Part shown: piece after piece, positions 1 through 8,510 of the stretch
Numbering within the stretch: position 1 is the stretch's first letter
Layout of the letters: the number at the start of each line of letters is the position of its first letter
Assembly: GCF_006874585.1 (NCBI RefSeq)
Contig: NZ_CP029763.1
Location: 62,001 to 126,000, forward strand
From: Sphingomonas sp. IC081
GTDB taxonomy: Bacteria; Pseudomonadota; Alphaproteobacteria; Sphingomonadales; Sphingomonadaceae
Direction of reading: 5' to 3'
Length of the DNA: 64,000 bases
The notes under the pieces: model-generated
Told to the model about the DNA's origin: nothing
The model's input: the letters and a program-made list of their open reading frames with translations, nothing else
Database searches by the model: none
Translations under genes and position numbers: made by a program

Positions 1-970
1 TCGCGGCGACCGGCCACAGGCGAATGATTCCAAACAGATTGGCGCTCAGGAACAAGACCGAATTTGGAAAGACCTCGAGAATATCGAAAGCCCAGTCCTT
101 CGACTTTGTGTTGTTGATTCCCGGCGGGAGCGCAACCCCGCCTTCATTATAGGCTGCCACGGCACCATACTGGAAGGCGAGCGCCTCCATCGGTGCAAGC
201 TCACGCTCGCCTACATTTTGCGGAACTCCGACCACCCGGTGATCCTTAAACAGGCGGACCCAGTCGTTGGGCAGCCAGAGCGGATCGGGATTGGTTGCCG
301 CAACCTGTCCAGTATTGTTGAACAAGTGGACATAGGCTGCATGATAGCCCTCAACCGAACTATCCAGATAAAGCTTCCAGTTGAAATCCAGAGTCCAGTT
401 ATAGTTTCGCACCGCCTGCCAGTGATCCGTTGCGAAAAAACCATGAAAATCATCGTAAAGCTCGCCAAGGAACACTTGCAGGCTCTGCTCGGGTTCGGGC
501 GAGAAGTTCACGAAGACCAGGTCTGACCATTCCCCGACATTGACTGGCTTCAGCCCATGATCCGCCTTGTCAAAGTCGAAGAAATATTCTTCGCCGGGGA
601 TTCCAGCTACCTGGCCGCTCAGATCGAATGCCCAGCCATGAAAGGGGCAGTTGATCCGGTTATGCGTATGGGTTCCGGGAACGCACAATTTCATGCCGCG
701 ATGAGGGCACACGTTCTTGAAGGCGTGCAGTGCCCCGTCGCGCGTTCGTGTGACAATGACCGAAGTCGAGAGAGTCGGAATGTCTCTGACGAAATAGGAA
801 CCTGGTTTCGGCAAATCGCTGGTCCGCGCAATCTGGAGCCAGGTATTGCGAAATATGGCGTCCCGTTCCTTCTCGAAGTACGCTTGCGAACAGATCCGTG
901 AGCTCGGGATCGGCTCCAGACTGAGATTTGGATAGCGGCTATGAAGCTGCTGGTTGAGCGGTTCGTTCAT
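1..970 (-). CDS. Rieske ring-hydroxylating oxygenase alpha subunit (3' end outside window)
   Basis: Aromatic-ring dioxygenase or demethylase large subunit, open through the left window edge, so only about 323 N-terminal residues are visible. The Rieske [2Fe-2S] motif is plain: CPHRGMKLC, then CPFHGW seventeen residues on (C-x-H...C-x2-H). The mononuclear iron site follows at NWKLYLDSSVEGYH..YVH, giving two histidine ligands. The start is the second of two adjacent ATG codons (973 or 970). It lies 24 bases downstream of a TonB-dependent receptor on the same strand... that is, the receptor's stop is at 994 and this gene follows it, so the two may be co-transcribed for uptake and oxidation of an aromatic or steroid-like substrate. 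Family is certain; substrate cannot be read from sequence. Confidence 0.9.
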   Translation of the reverse strand, partial: MNEPLNQQLHSRYPNLSLEPIPSSRICSQAYFEKERDAIFRNTWLQIARTSDLPKPGSYFVRDIPTLSTSVIVTRTRDGALHAFKNVCPHRGMKLCVPGTHTHNRINCPFHGWAFDLSGQVAGIPGEEYFFDFDKADHGLKPVNVGEWSDLVFVNFSPEPEQSLQVFLGELYDDFHGFFATDHWQAVRNYNWTLDFNWKLYLDSSVEGYHAAYVHLFNNTGQVAATNPDPLWLPNDWVRLFKDHRVVGVPQNVGERELAPMEALAFQYGAVAAYNEGGVALPPGINNTKSKDWAFDILEVFPNSVLFLSANLFGIIRLWPVAA

Positions 971-993
971 CATGAGTGTCCTTACATAAAGCC

Positions 994-3360
994 CTAGAAT
1001 TCCTTGCGTAGCGACACGGTCCACCGGCGCGGCTTCGAATACTGGATTTCGCTGCAACCGCACAAAGTGGAAACGTCGAACGCAGTCTCGACGTACTGTG
1101 CTTCGAAGACGTTTTTCACGTAGAACTTTAGGGTCCATGCCGCGTCGGCGCTGGTCCAGGCTAAGCCGGCATTGACCAGCGCGTAGCCGTCGTGCCGCTG
1201 GCCCGCGAAGTTGCGGATATTGTCGTAAAAGCTGGAAATGTAGGAGCCATCGGTAAGCAACGACAGCTTTCCGCCAAGTGGTGCAAAAGGCAGTTCATAG
1301 GCCAAGTTGCCTGACAGCTGGAAACGCGGAGAAAAGGTGGGGCGGACATCCGCCAGCACCGCCGGTGCGGTCGGTGTCGCTGCGGCGATCGCCACATTCT
1401 CGACCGTCGCCTTGGTATAGGCCATCGCCAATCCGCCACGCAGTCGCTCGCCGATGGTGAATTGGGCATCCACCTCGGCGCCCCATACATGGGCATCATT
1501 GTTTCTGATGATGCCAGAGGCATTCTGGAGCGCGAACGTCTGATAGTCCTTGTAATCATAGTAGAATACGGCGGCGCTCAGGCGAAGGAGATTATCGAAT
1601 AGCGCCGTCTTCGCGCCTAGCTCGTAAGAATAAAGGGTTTCCGGGCCGTAAGGGATTTCCGAAGGTTGCAGCGGCGGGCTGTTGTCGGGCAGCTTACCAT
1701 TGAAAGCGCCGCCCTTAACGCCGCGATTGATACTGGCGTAGATTAGCGATCCATCCCCGCTACGATATTCGAGCGCAAACTTCCCCGCCCACAAGGTATC
1801 GTTCACGCGATTGCTCGTCGAAGGCTGAATGCCCGGTACCAGCAGCACATCCGTATCGATGGCATAATCGTCCGTGTTGGCAAAGATGCTCGACGCAAAA
1901 CTGTACCGAAGCCGCTCATGAATCAGGCGACCACCAAGCACCACCTTAAAGTGGTCGGACAATGGATAATCCACCTGGGCAAACACCGAATAGTTGGTAT
2001 TCTTGAATGTCACCTGATTGATCAGGTCCACACCGACCGGACCGGCTCCCAAGGACTCCGCGAACAAAGAGTTTCTCGGCGCCAAGAAGCCAATATTGGA
2101 GTCGGCGCTGACTGAGGAGAAGAACGCACCGGTCGCCCAACTGAGCTTGCCGTCGGTTTCGCCTGCAAGCCGGATTTCCTGCGTAAAGCTGTCCGAACTG
2201 TTGGCGGTGCCAAGCGCTAGGAAGTTGACCGCGCCGCCATCGACATCGACCGCAATCGACTTTTCGAAGCGCTTGTAGCTCGACACGGCAATCAGGTCGA
2301 ACCCGTCGAACGCCAGATTCGTGTGGAGTGAAACATCATAGGACCGCAGATAGTAGCCGTCGCCGCGCGCGAAATCGGATGCTGTTTGCTGATGGTCAAG
2401 AGGCGCGACAAAGCCAAGGCCGTCCGGCGTCCCCGCCGGCGGGGCAACCGTACCGACATGTTGCCCCGCCGCATTGAACACCGGAACCAGGGCGCGCGAC
2501 GTGTAGGGCGCGGTCCCGAGCTTCAGGCGGGCGGCCGTTCCGGCCAATCTCAGATTGAGGCGATCGGTGACGTCGGCTTCGATCTGCAATCGTCCAGCCA
2601 GCATGTCCTCCTTGCCTAGATCCTCGCCAAAACGTGGGGTCGGCGGCGCGCTGGGAAAAGCGAGTCCTGCTGGATAGACGTTTTGGAGGTAGCTGCCCTG
2701 GCGCGAATACAGCACCGAGGCACGAGCCCTCACGTCATCCGAAAGCGGGCCGCTGATCGCGCCTTCGCCCCGAACAGTGTCGAAGCTGCCGTAGCTAATT
2801 TCAGCGAAGCCTTCGAATTGATTCGTTGGCTGACGGGGAATGAAATGGATCAGGCCGCCGGTCGCATTCTTCCCGAACAGTGTGCCTTGCGGTCCCTTGA
2901 GAACTTCGACCCGCTCAAGATCGAAGGTCCCGAACACTTGCCCCTGTAGCGACGGCACGTAGGTGTCGTCATAGTAGACCGCGATCGGCCCCTCGAATAT
3001 ATCATTGAAGTCGTTCTGGGTCACTCCACGGATCGAATATTGCTGGCTCTGGCCAGCAGCAGCGTTGGACAGAAAAACCCCGGGAGTGAGCCGGACGATG
3101 TCCACGCCGGATTCGACGTTGAGCCGGGCCAACTCAGCGCCTCCGTAGGCCGACACCGCCATGGCAACGTCACGGACCGACTGCTCACGGCGGTTGGCTG
3201 TTACAAGGATTTCTGCGCCGGAATCAGCTTCGGTAGCCGACTGGTCGCTAGGAGGCTCGGCGACGCTTTGCGCGAAAGCAGGGCAAGCCCCCATGACCAA
3301 GGCTGTCGTGCACAACCAGACTCCAGCGTTTAGCGCGCCAATACCGGATAGAACATTCAT
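994..3360 (-). CDS. TonB-dependent outer-membrane receptor
   Basis: Active-transport receptor of 788 residues, the normal family length. A Sec signal peptide ends near AFAQ (residues 28-31), followed by a TonB box-like stretch (EILVTANRR, about residues 49-57), a plug domain with the LERVEVLKGPQGTLFGKNA signature (about 147-165), and a beta-barrel ending in aromatic-terminated RKEF. This style, with 'EILVTANRREQSVRDV' at the N-terminus, is typical of the expanded sphingomonad receptors. The Rieske oxygenase lies immediately downstream on the same strand, which suggests that the receptor imports the substrate of that oxygenase; this is inference. Roughly 170 bases of its upstream region survive before the insertion element that begins near 3530. 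Confidence 0.93.
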   Translation of the reverse strand: MNVLSGIGALNAGVWLCTTALVMGACPAFAQSVAEPPSDQSATEADSGAEILVTANRREQSVRDVAMAVSAYGGAELARLNVESGVDIVRLTPGVFLSNAAAGQSQQYSIRGVTQNDFNDIFEGPIAVYYDDTYVPSLQGQVFGTFDLERVEVLKGPQGTLFGKNATGGLIHFIPRQPTNQFEGFAEISYGSFDTVRGEGAISGPLSDDVRARASVLYSRQGSYLQNVYPAGLAFPSAPPTPRFGEDLGKEDMLAGRLQIEADVTDRLNLRLAGTAARLKLGTAPYTSRALVPVFNAAGQHVGTVAPPAGTPDGLGFVAPLDHQQTASDFARGDGYYLRSYDVSLHTNLAFDGFDLIAVSSYKRFEKSIAVDVDGGAVNFLALGTANSSDSFTQEIRLAGETDGKLSWATGAFFSSVSADSNIGFLAPRNSLFAESLGAGPVGVDLINQVTFKNTNYSVFAQVDYPLSDHFKVVLGGRLIHERLRYSFASSIFANTDDYAIDTDVLLVPGIQPSTSNRVNDTLWAGKFALEYRSGDGSLIYASINRGVKGGAFNGKLPDNSPPLQPSEIPYGPETLYSYELGAKTALFDNLLRLSAAVFYYDYKDYQTFALQNASGIIRNNDAHVWGAEVDAQFTIGERLRGGLAMAYTKATVENVAIAAATPTAPAVLADVRPTFSPRFQLSGNLAYELPFAPLGGKLSLLTDGSYISSFYDNIRNFAGQRHDGYALVNAGLAWTSADAAWTLKFYVKNVFEAQYVETAFDVSTLCGCSEIQYSKPRRWTVSLRKEF

Positions 3361-3536
3361 GCAGTTTACTCCCTGCCCACCCTCTTCAATGTTTCCGGAG
3401 AAGTTACCGCCTTCTCGTCGCCTGAAGGATTTCTCAAGTCACTATGCAATCAAGACATGGTGTCCGTCTATCCGAACTAGGAAACATACTATCCGTTTCC
3501 GGCAGTGAAATGGGTGCAGGTGTTGACGTGATGTCG

Positions 3537-3550
3537 TGGACGACCTCCGC
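3537..3550 (+). repeat. Left subterminal inverted repeat of the IS1111-type element
   Basis: TGGACGACCTCCGC, exact reverse complement of 8408-8421. It lies 58 bases upstream of the transposase start. Confidence 0.8.
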
Positions 3551-3607
3551 ACCAACGTAGCTGTGCGATGATGTGGTCGTTGTAGGTTCACGTCTAGGAG
3601 TCGTTCC

Positions 3608-3625
3608 ATGGAGCAGGAGATCGTT
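3608..3625 (+). pseudogene. 5' fragment of the IS110-family transposase
   Basis: Six codons (MEQEIV) starting at ATG 3608, with AGGAG upstream at 3597-3601. The frame stops at the IS3-family insertion and resumes at 7165 with TVGLDLAKN, so excising 3626-7164 would rebuild a 338-residue transposase. The insertion separates the start codon from the catalytic body. Confidence 0.85.
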
Positions 3626-3690
3626 TGAGGTGGTGCCGGTTTTCTGGACAGGGTGTTAAGCTACTCCCGACCTGATGGATTGGTACGGGA

Positions 3691-3975
3691 ATGAAGACGA
3701 CGAGGAAGCGCTACAGCGCGGATTTCAAGGCCAAGGTAGCACTGGAGGCGATCCGGGGTGACCTGACCTTGGCGGAGCTGGCCGCCAAGCATGGCGTTCA
3801 CCATACGATGATCGCGGCCTGGAAACGGCAGGCCATCGACGGGATGGCGAGCACCTTCTCCGGGGCCGGTGATGCGGCCAGGGCGGTCAGCGAAAGCGAG
3901 GTGGAGAAGCTGCACGCCAAGATTGGGCAACTGGTCGTCGAGCGGGATTTTTTAGCGAAAGCCTTCGGTCGATGA
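3691..3975 (+). CDS. IS3-family transposase OrfA (HTH subunit)
   Basis: DNA-binding partner of the IS3 transposase, 94 residues. The N-terminal half is the usual helix-turn-helix (Transposase_8): RYSADFKAKVALEA, then LAELAAKHGVHHTMIAAWK. The C-terminal part (about residues 65-92) is the leucine-zipper-like segment ending VVERDFLAKAFGR. Its stop overlaps the orfB start as ATGA (3972-3975), so the downstream partner can be made by coupling or by the frameshifting usual for the family. Intact. Confidence 0.92.
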   Translation: MKTTRKRYSADFKAKVALEAIRGDLTLAELAAKHGVHHTMIAAWKRQAIDGMASTFSGAGDAARAVSESEVEKLHAKIGQLVVERDFLAKAFGR

Positions 3976-4365
3976 GCGTGGACCGGAGGCGAGCGATGGT
4001 CGAACCTGCTCACCGCCTGTCGATAGCGACCCAGTGCCGCCTGCTCCAGATCAGCCGCTCGTCCTATTACTACGCACCAGTGCCGGAAACCGACGAGACG
4101 CTGGCGCTGATGACGGTGATCGACGAGACGTTCATGGAATGCCCGTGGTATGGCAGCCGCCAGATGGCGCGGCACCTGCGTCGCAACGGCCACGAGGTAG
4201 GTCGTCGCCGTGCACGGCGGTTGATGGCGAAGATGGGGCTGACACCGATCTACCAGCGGCCGCGCACGAGCGATCCGCACCCGCAGCACCGGGTTTATCC
4301 GTACCTGCTGCGCAAGCTGGCGATCGAGCGACCCAACCATGTCTGGTGCGCCGATGTGACATACA
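3972..4365 (+). CDS. IS3-family transposase OrfB, 5' exon
   Basis: First 131 codons of the DDE integrase-type transposase, containing the HTH_21 region (YGSRQMARHLRRNGHEVGRR) and the start of the rve core at WCADVTY, whose Asp is the first catalytic residue. The frame is cut after the first base of the next codon by the group II intron. Joining 4365 to 6606 gives VTYIPMRRGFLYL, the normal family sequence, and a 295-residue protein. Without splicing the reading continues into the intron and ends at 4466, giving a truncated inactive product. Confidence 0.88.
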
Positions 4366-5001
4366 GTGCGCCTCGTCCCGGATGGTCCGGGGTGCATATG
4401 ACTGGAATGCAAAGGAGAAAGGAGGAACTGAACGAATGCCTTGCCCTCTGCTGTGAGGGGGCATGAGCCCAAGCGGCGGTGACCTGCCGTCAACTGGCAG
4501 GGTGACGTAGCCCGCAGGTAAAGGGGATTGAGGCGAAGCCGTTACGCCGAGATGGTCCCCGAGGCTGTAGCGCTGGAAGGTTGAGGAACACGAACCGGTT
4601 AATCCGCATCCGAGGGCTGAAATGTCGCCTTCGCCTACACGGCTTAACAGGCGGAATGCTGATGATGGCGCCGGAGACGTATGTCGGCGACATCCGAATG
4701 TGGCCGGAAATGTAGCCCGTCCGCATGGAGCCATGGAGAGAATGCAGCCAGGCCATGGCATCGGCATCGACTTGCGGGACGCAAGGACAAGGACTGCGAC
4801 CGGCAGCCTCCCCAGCGCGCGAAAGTCCAGCATATGAACGAGGGAAGGCATGATGGAATGCCAAGGGAGTTGGCCCCGATGTCCACCGTGCTGGCGGAGT
4901 CCCCGTAGTAGTCCGCGACAGGGAAAGCCTGTCACATGGCGAAGGGGGACAGTTCAATCAGCTTGAAGTGCAAACTACCTGACCAAACGAGGTGAAGACC
5001 T

Positions 5002-6531
5002 TTGATAATCAGCGAAATGCAGCACAAGCTCGCGACGTGGGCCGAGAGCGACCAGAACCGCAAGTTCGATCGCCTTCTCCGGCTCATTGCCGATCGGGCG
5101 TGGCTTGCCGAGGCGGCTCGGATCGTGCTGGCGTCGAGTGGCGCCAATACGCCGGGCATCGACGGAATGGACAAGCGACGGATGCAGGCCGTACTGGCAG
5201 AACAGCTGGCCAGTCTGCGAACGGACTTGCTGACGGGGAGTTATCACCCGCAGCCGGTCAGGCGAATCTATATCCCGAAAGCCAATGGCAAGAAACGACC
5301 ACTTGGTATCCCGACCCTGAAAGACCGCATCGTCCAGCGCGCGATGCTGATGGCCATGGAGCCGATCTGGGAAAGCGACTTCCATCGCCTCTCCTACGGC
5401 TTCAGGCCGGAACGCAGCGTGCATCACGCTGTCCGGACCGTGAAGATACAGTTGCAGGATAGTGGTGCCGGAGCGCGGGGCCGCTGGATCATCGAAGGTG
5501 ATCTGGCGAGCTACTTCGATACGGTCCACCACCGGCTTCTGCTTCGCTGCGTTCGGCGGCGAATCCGGGATGATCGGTTTGTTGATCTGCTCTGGCGATT
5601 CCTGAAGGCGGGCCACGTCGACCGTGGCCTGTTCGTCGCCTCAAGCGAAGGTGTACCGCAAGGCGGCGTGCTGTCGCCGCTCCTGTCCAACATCATGCTC
5701 CATGAGTTTGATGCGTGGCTGGAGGCGAAATACCTGAGCGACAAGGCGCGAAAGGATCGCTGGGCATGGAACTTCGGCATCCAGCAGGGGCGCCCCATCA
5801 CGGTTCGCGAGAACCGGCAATGGAAACCTGCTGTCGCCTACTGCCGTTACGCCGATGACTTCGTTGTCATCGTCAAGGGCACCAAGGCACATGCCGAGGC
5901 CATCCGCGAGGAATGCCGGGCCTTTCTGGAAGACGACCTGAAGCTGACGTTGAATATGGACAAGAGCCATATCACCCACGTCGACGACGGGTTCGTGTTC
6001 CTCGGGCACCGGATTATCCGCAGGCGGGGATCGAGCGGACGCATGTCCGTGGTCTCAACGATACCCAAGGAGAAGGCCAAGACCTTCGCTCGCCGATTGG
6101 TCGAGGCTCTCTCCGGCAATCATGAGGTTGCCGCGGTGGACATGATCGACGGTCTGAACCGCCAGCTGGCGGGATGGGCTGCGTTCTACAGGTTCACCGA
6201 CTTCACGGCGCGCACATTCCGGCGCATCGACACCGTCGTGTTCTGGAAAATGGCGCACTGGTTGGCGCAGAAGTACCGGTCCCGTATCAAGCCTTTGATG
6301 CGTAAATGGTACCGCATGCCGGAAACCGGCCAATCGAAGACGTGGCTGGTCTACGGTCGAAGCAATCAGGGCAATGCCGTCGGCAAGGCGCTGCGACGAC
6401 TGGTCACAAGCCAGAAGATGCAGTTCCGGTGGCGGAATCCGGAGCGAAATCCCTACATCTATCGGGACGAGCTCCGAAACACCGTCACCTCCCGCTATCG
6501 TGATGTCGCCATGGCCTTGGACCAAGGTTGA
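5002..6531 (+). CDS. ltrA: Group II intron reverse transcriptase/maturase
   Basis: Intron-encoded protein of 509 residues if it starts at TTG 5002 (behind GAGGTGAAG), or 504 from ATG 5017. The RT domain spans roughly residues 60-340, with PGIDGM, IYIPKANGKKRPLGIP, GVPQGGVLSPLLSNI and the catalytic YADD near residue 284. The maturase (X) domain follows, with LNRQLAGWAAFYRF. No HNH endonuclease is visible at the C-terminus, so mobility probably depends on other priming. It binds its own intron RNA, promotes splicing and reverse-transcribes the intron into DNA. Apparently intact. Confidence 0.95.
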   Translation: MIISEMQHKLATWAESDQNRKFDRLLRLIADRAWLAEAARIVLASSGANTPGIDGMDKRRMQAVLAEQLASLRTDLLTGSYHPQPVRRIYIPKANGKKRPLGIPTLKDRIVQRAMLMAMEPIWESDFHRLSYGFRPERSVHHAVRTVKIQLQDSGAGARGRWIIEGDLASYFDTVHHRLLLRCVRRRIRDDRFVDLLWRFLKAGHVDRGLFVASSEGVPQGGVLSPLLSNIMLHEFDAWLEAKYLSDKARKDRWAWNFGIQQGRPITVRENRQWKPAVAYCRYADDFVVIVKGTKAHAEAIREECRAFLEDDLKLTLNMDKSHITHVDDGFVFLGHRIIRRRGSSGRMSVVSTIPKEKAKTFARRLVEALSGNHEVAAVDMIDGLNRQLAGWAAFYRFTDFTARTFRRIDTVVFWKMAHWLAQKYRSRIKPLMRKWYRMPETGQSKTWLVYGRSNQGNAVGKALRRLVTSQKMQFRWRNPERNPYIYRDELRNTVTSRYRDVAMALDQG

Positions 6532-6536
6532 ATAGA

Positions 6537-6573
6537 GAGCCGTATGCGCTGAAAGGTGCACGTACGGTTCGGG
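6537..6573 (+). ncRNA. Group II intron domain V (catalytic hairpin)
   Basis: GAGCCGTATG pairs with CGTACGGTTC across a GAAA-containing tip, with the AGC catalytic triad at 6538-6540. It follows the maturase stop by only a few bases, as expected for domain V after a domain IV ORF. Domain VI, with stem GGAAGCG/CGCTTCC, follows directly. Confidence 0.85.
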
Positions 6574-6605
6574 GAGGGGAAGCGCTTATGCGCTTCCTAC
6601 TCCAC

Positions 6606-7099
6606 TCCCGATGCGCCGGGGCTTCCTCTATCTGGTGGCGATCATGGACTGGGCTACCCGCAAGGTGCTGGCCTGGCGGCTGTCGAACACGATGGATGCC
6701 GGGTTCTGCGTCGCGGCGTTGGAAGAAGCCCTGGCCCGGTTCGGCAAGCCCGAGATCTTCAACACGGATCAGGGCAGCCAGTTTACCAGCTTCGCCTTCA
6801 CCAGCGTGCTGCGCGACGCCGAGGTCCGCATCAGCATGGATGGCCGGGGCCGGTGGATGGACAACGTCTTTATCGAACGCCTCTGGCGATCCCTGAAGTA
6901 CGAATGCGTCTATCTCCATGCCTTTGAGACCGGATCGGAGTTGAAGGCTGGCCTGGGCCGGTGGATCACCTATTACAACACCCAGCGCCCGCACTCGGGC
7001 CTGGCCGGGAAAACCCCGGTCGAGGCCTATCGGCGGATCGGGCAATCAGAACATGGGGGGCATGCCCCCCATGTTCTGATGACCAGAATGGCGGCATGA
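6606..7099 (+). CDS. IS3-family transposase OrfB, 3' exon
   Basis: Remaining 164 codons of OrfB, entering in frame as the last two bases of an Ile codon. It holds the rest of the DDE core: the second Asp in FNTDQGSQFTS and the Glu in DNVFIERLWRSLKYE, 35 residues later, and ends with the family tail TYYNTQRPHSGLAGKTPVEAY. On its own it has no proper start; an internal ATG at 6611 would make an inactive fragment. A 12-bp palindrome (AACATGGGGGGC/GCCCCCCATGTT) lies inside its 3' end near 7050-7075. Intact after splicing. Confidence 0.88.
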
Positions 7100-7164
7100 A
7101 CGACAACCGGGATTAGCTTAACTTAGCCGCCAAACTGTCCAAGAAGGCGGGACCACCTCACGTT

Positions 7165-8163
7165 ACCGTCGGATTGGATCTGGCGAAGAATGTGTTTCAG
7201 GTTCACGCCATCGCTGCCGATGGCGCAGTACTGATCCGGCGCAAGCTGCGCCGGTCCGAGCTTATGCGGTTCTTTGCGGAGTTGTCGCCTTGCCTGGTCG
7301 GCATGGAAGCCTGCGCGTCGGCGCATCACTGGGCGCGCGAGCTCATGGCAATCGGCCACGAGGTGCGCCTGATGCCGCCTGCCTATGTTAAGCCCTACGT
7401 GAAGCGCGGGAAGACCGATGCGGCGGATGCCGAAGCGATCTGCGAAGCGGTCACCCGGCCGACGATGCGCTTCGTCGCTGTGAAGTCGGTCGAGCAGCAA
7501 GCAGTTCTGATGCTTCACAAAAGTCGCGACCTGATGGTCCGGCAGCGCACCATGCTGATCAACGCGCTTCGCGGCCACCTGGCTGAGTATGGGATCGTGA
7601 CGGGATTGGGTGCGGGCGGCTTAGCGGCTTCCCTGAAGGCGCTGCATGAAGAACAGGACAGGTTTCCCGTTCACGCGCGTTCGGCCCTCCATGGCATTGC
7701 CGCTCAGTTGAGGGCGTTAGCGAGCGAGATTGATCGGCTAGAGGCGCAGATCCTCGATTGGCATCGTAACGACGAGACAAGCCGGAGGCTGGCCACGATC
7801 CCAGGGATCGGCCCGATTACAGCCTCGGCTATCGCCGCCGCGGTGCCCGACGCATCGCTGTTCCGATCAGGCCGTCAGTTCGCCGCCTGGCTTGGCCTCA
7901 CACCTCGAGCGAACAGCTCCGGCGGCAAGGAGCGGCTGGGCGGAATAACCAAGCAGGGCGATGGCTATCTTCGCCGGCTCTTGGTTGTCGGCTCGACTGC
8001 TGTCATGCGGATGACGCGCAAGAATCCGGCCCGCCAACCCTGGATGGCGGGCCTGCTCGAGCGCAAGCCCACGAAGATTGCGACAGTGGCGCTCGCCAAC
8101 AAAACAGCCCGGATTGCCTGGGCCGTAATGACGCGGAAGGAGGTCTACGCCGTTGCCGCTTAA
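7165..8163 (+). pseudogene. IS110-family (IS1111-type) transposase, main part
   Basis: DEDD transposase lacking its first six codons, which lie at 3608-3625. The catalytic acidic residues are visible at VGLDLAKN, GMEACAS and KTDAADAEAI. The C-terminal Transposase_20 domain includes IPGIGPITASAIAA and the Ser-bearing LGLTPRANSSGGKERLGGITK. The body has no frameshift, so loss of function is due only to the IS3-family insertion. An internal ATG at 7300 or alternative codons upstream could initiate a shortened protein, but the first Asp motif would then be at risk. Confidence 0.88.
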
Positions 8164-8510
8164 AGAGATCCCGATCGCTCGATAGTCGCGTGATGGGATG
8201 CGTAGGAGCAGCTTAGTAGTGATGACGAACCGGTCAGACCGGGGGTTGGTGAAACCCAGGGGGTCACAGCGCTTCGAGCGCGATGACGTGATTAGGGAGC
8301 CAGCCTGCGGACTTCATCAGGGCCAGCAGCCATCCGGTGCTGCGCGAACAGGCCGAACACATGGATGCACCCGACCGCAATCATCACTGCCGAAAAGCTC
8401 TTGCGCCGCGGAGGTCGTCCACACAGGGCACTACATCGCGCCGGGCAAGCCAATGCAGAACGGCTAGCGGTGCGCAGCCTGTCTGGCCATTGATCCAGGC
8501 GCGTGAACAG
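8164..8510. other. Right end of IS1111-type element plus gene-free sequence
   Basis: Non-coding. It holds the right subterminal repeat (8408-8421) and a small GCGCTTCGAGCGC hairpin near 8270-8282. Beyond about 8430 nothing is recognisable before the recombinase stop codon at 8511. Confidence 0.6.
8408..8421 (-). repeat. Right subterminal inverted repeat of the IS1111-type element
   Basis: GCGGAGGTCGTCCA, exact complement of 3537-3550. Confidence 0.8.

Larger units (their letters stand above)
4366..6605 (+). mobile_element. Group II intron with maturase/reverse transcriptase ORF
   Basis: A 2240-bp retrotransposing ribozyme in the sense orientation of orfB. The 5' end is GTGCG (4366-4370), the group II consensus, and the 3' end is AC (6604-6605). 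Domain V lies at about 6537-6573 and domain VI at about 6576-6603, with a candidate branch-point A in TCCTACTCC. The ORF at 5002-6531 sits in the domain IV position. These boundaries restore the interrupted transposase frame exactly (394 + 494 = 888 bases), which is strong evidence for the splice sites. Confidence 0.92.
3626..7160 (+). mobile_element. IS3-family insertion sequence carrying a group II intron
   Basis: Terminal inverted repeats begin TGAGGTGGT at both ends: 3626-3651 and the complement of 7135-7160 match at 21 of 26 positions. The element is flanked by a 4-bp direct repeat CGTT (3622-3625 and 7161-7164). It carries orfA and orfB; orfB is split by a group II intron at 4366-6605. 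Without the intron the element is 1295 bp, a typical IS3-family size. Confidence 0.92.
3530..8430 (+). mobile_element. IS110-family (IS1111-type) element, interrupted by an IS3-family element
   Basis: The element is recognised from its DEDD transposase and a 14-bp subterminal inverted repeat, TGGACGACCTCCGC at 3537-3550 and its exact complement at 8408-8421. Subterminal repeats are characteristic of the IS1111 subgroup. Removing the inner insertion (3626-7160 and one copy of its 4-bp duplication) leaves about 1.36 kb, a normal IS1111 length. The outer limits are approximate because these elements lack terminal inverted repeats and usually make no target duplication. Confidence 0.8.

Noticed and set aside
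3798..4493. 231-codon minus-strand frame across orfA/orfB
   Set aside because: Shadow of the IS3-family transposase frames; no protein-like motif.
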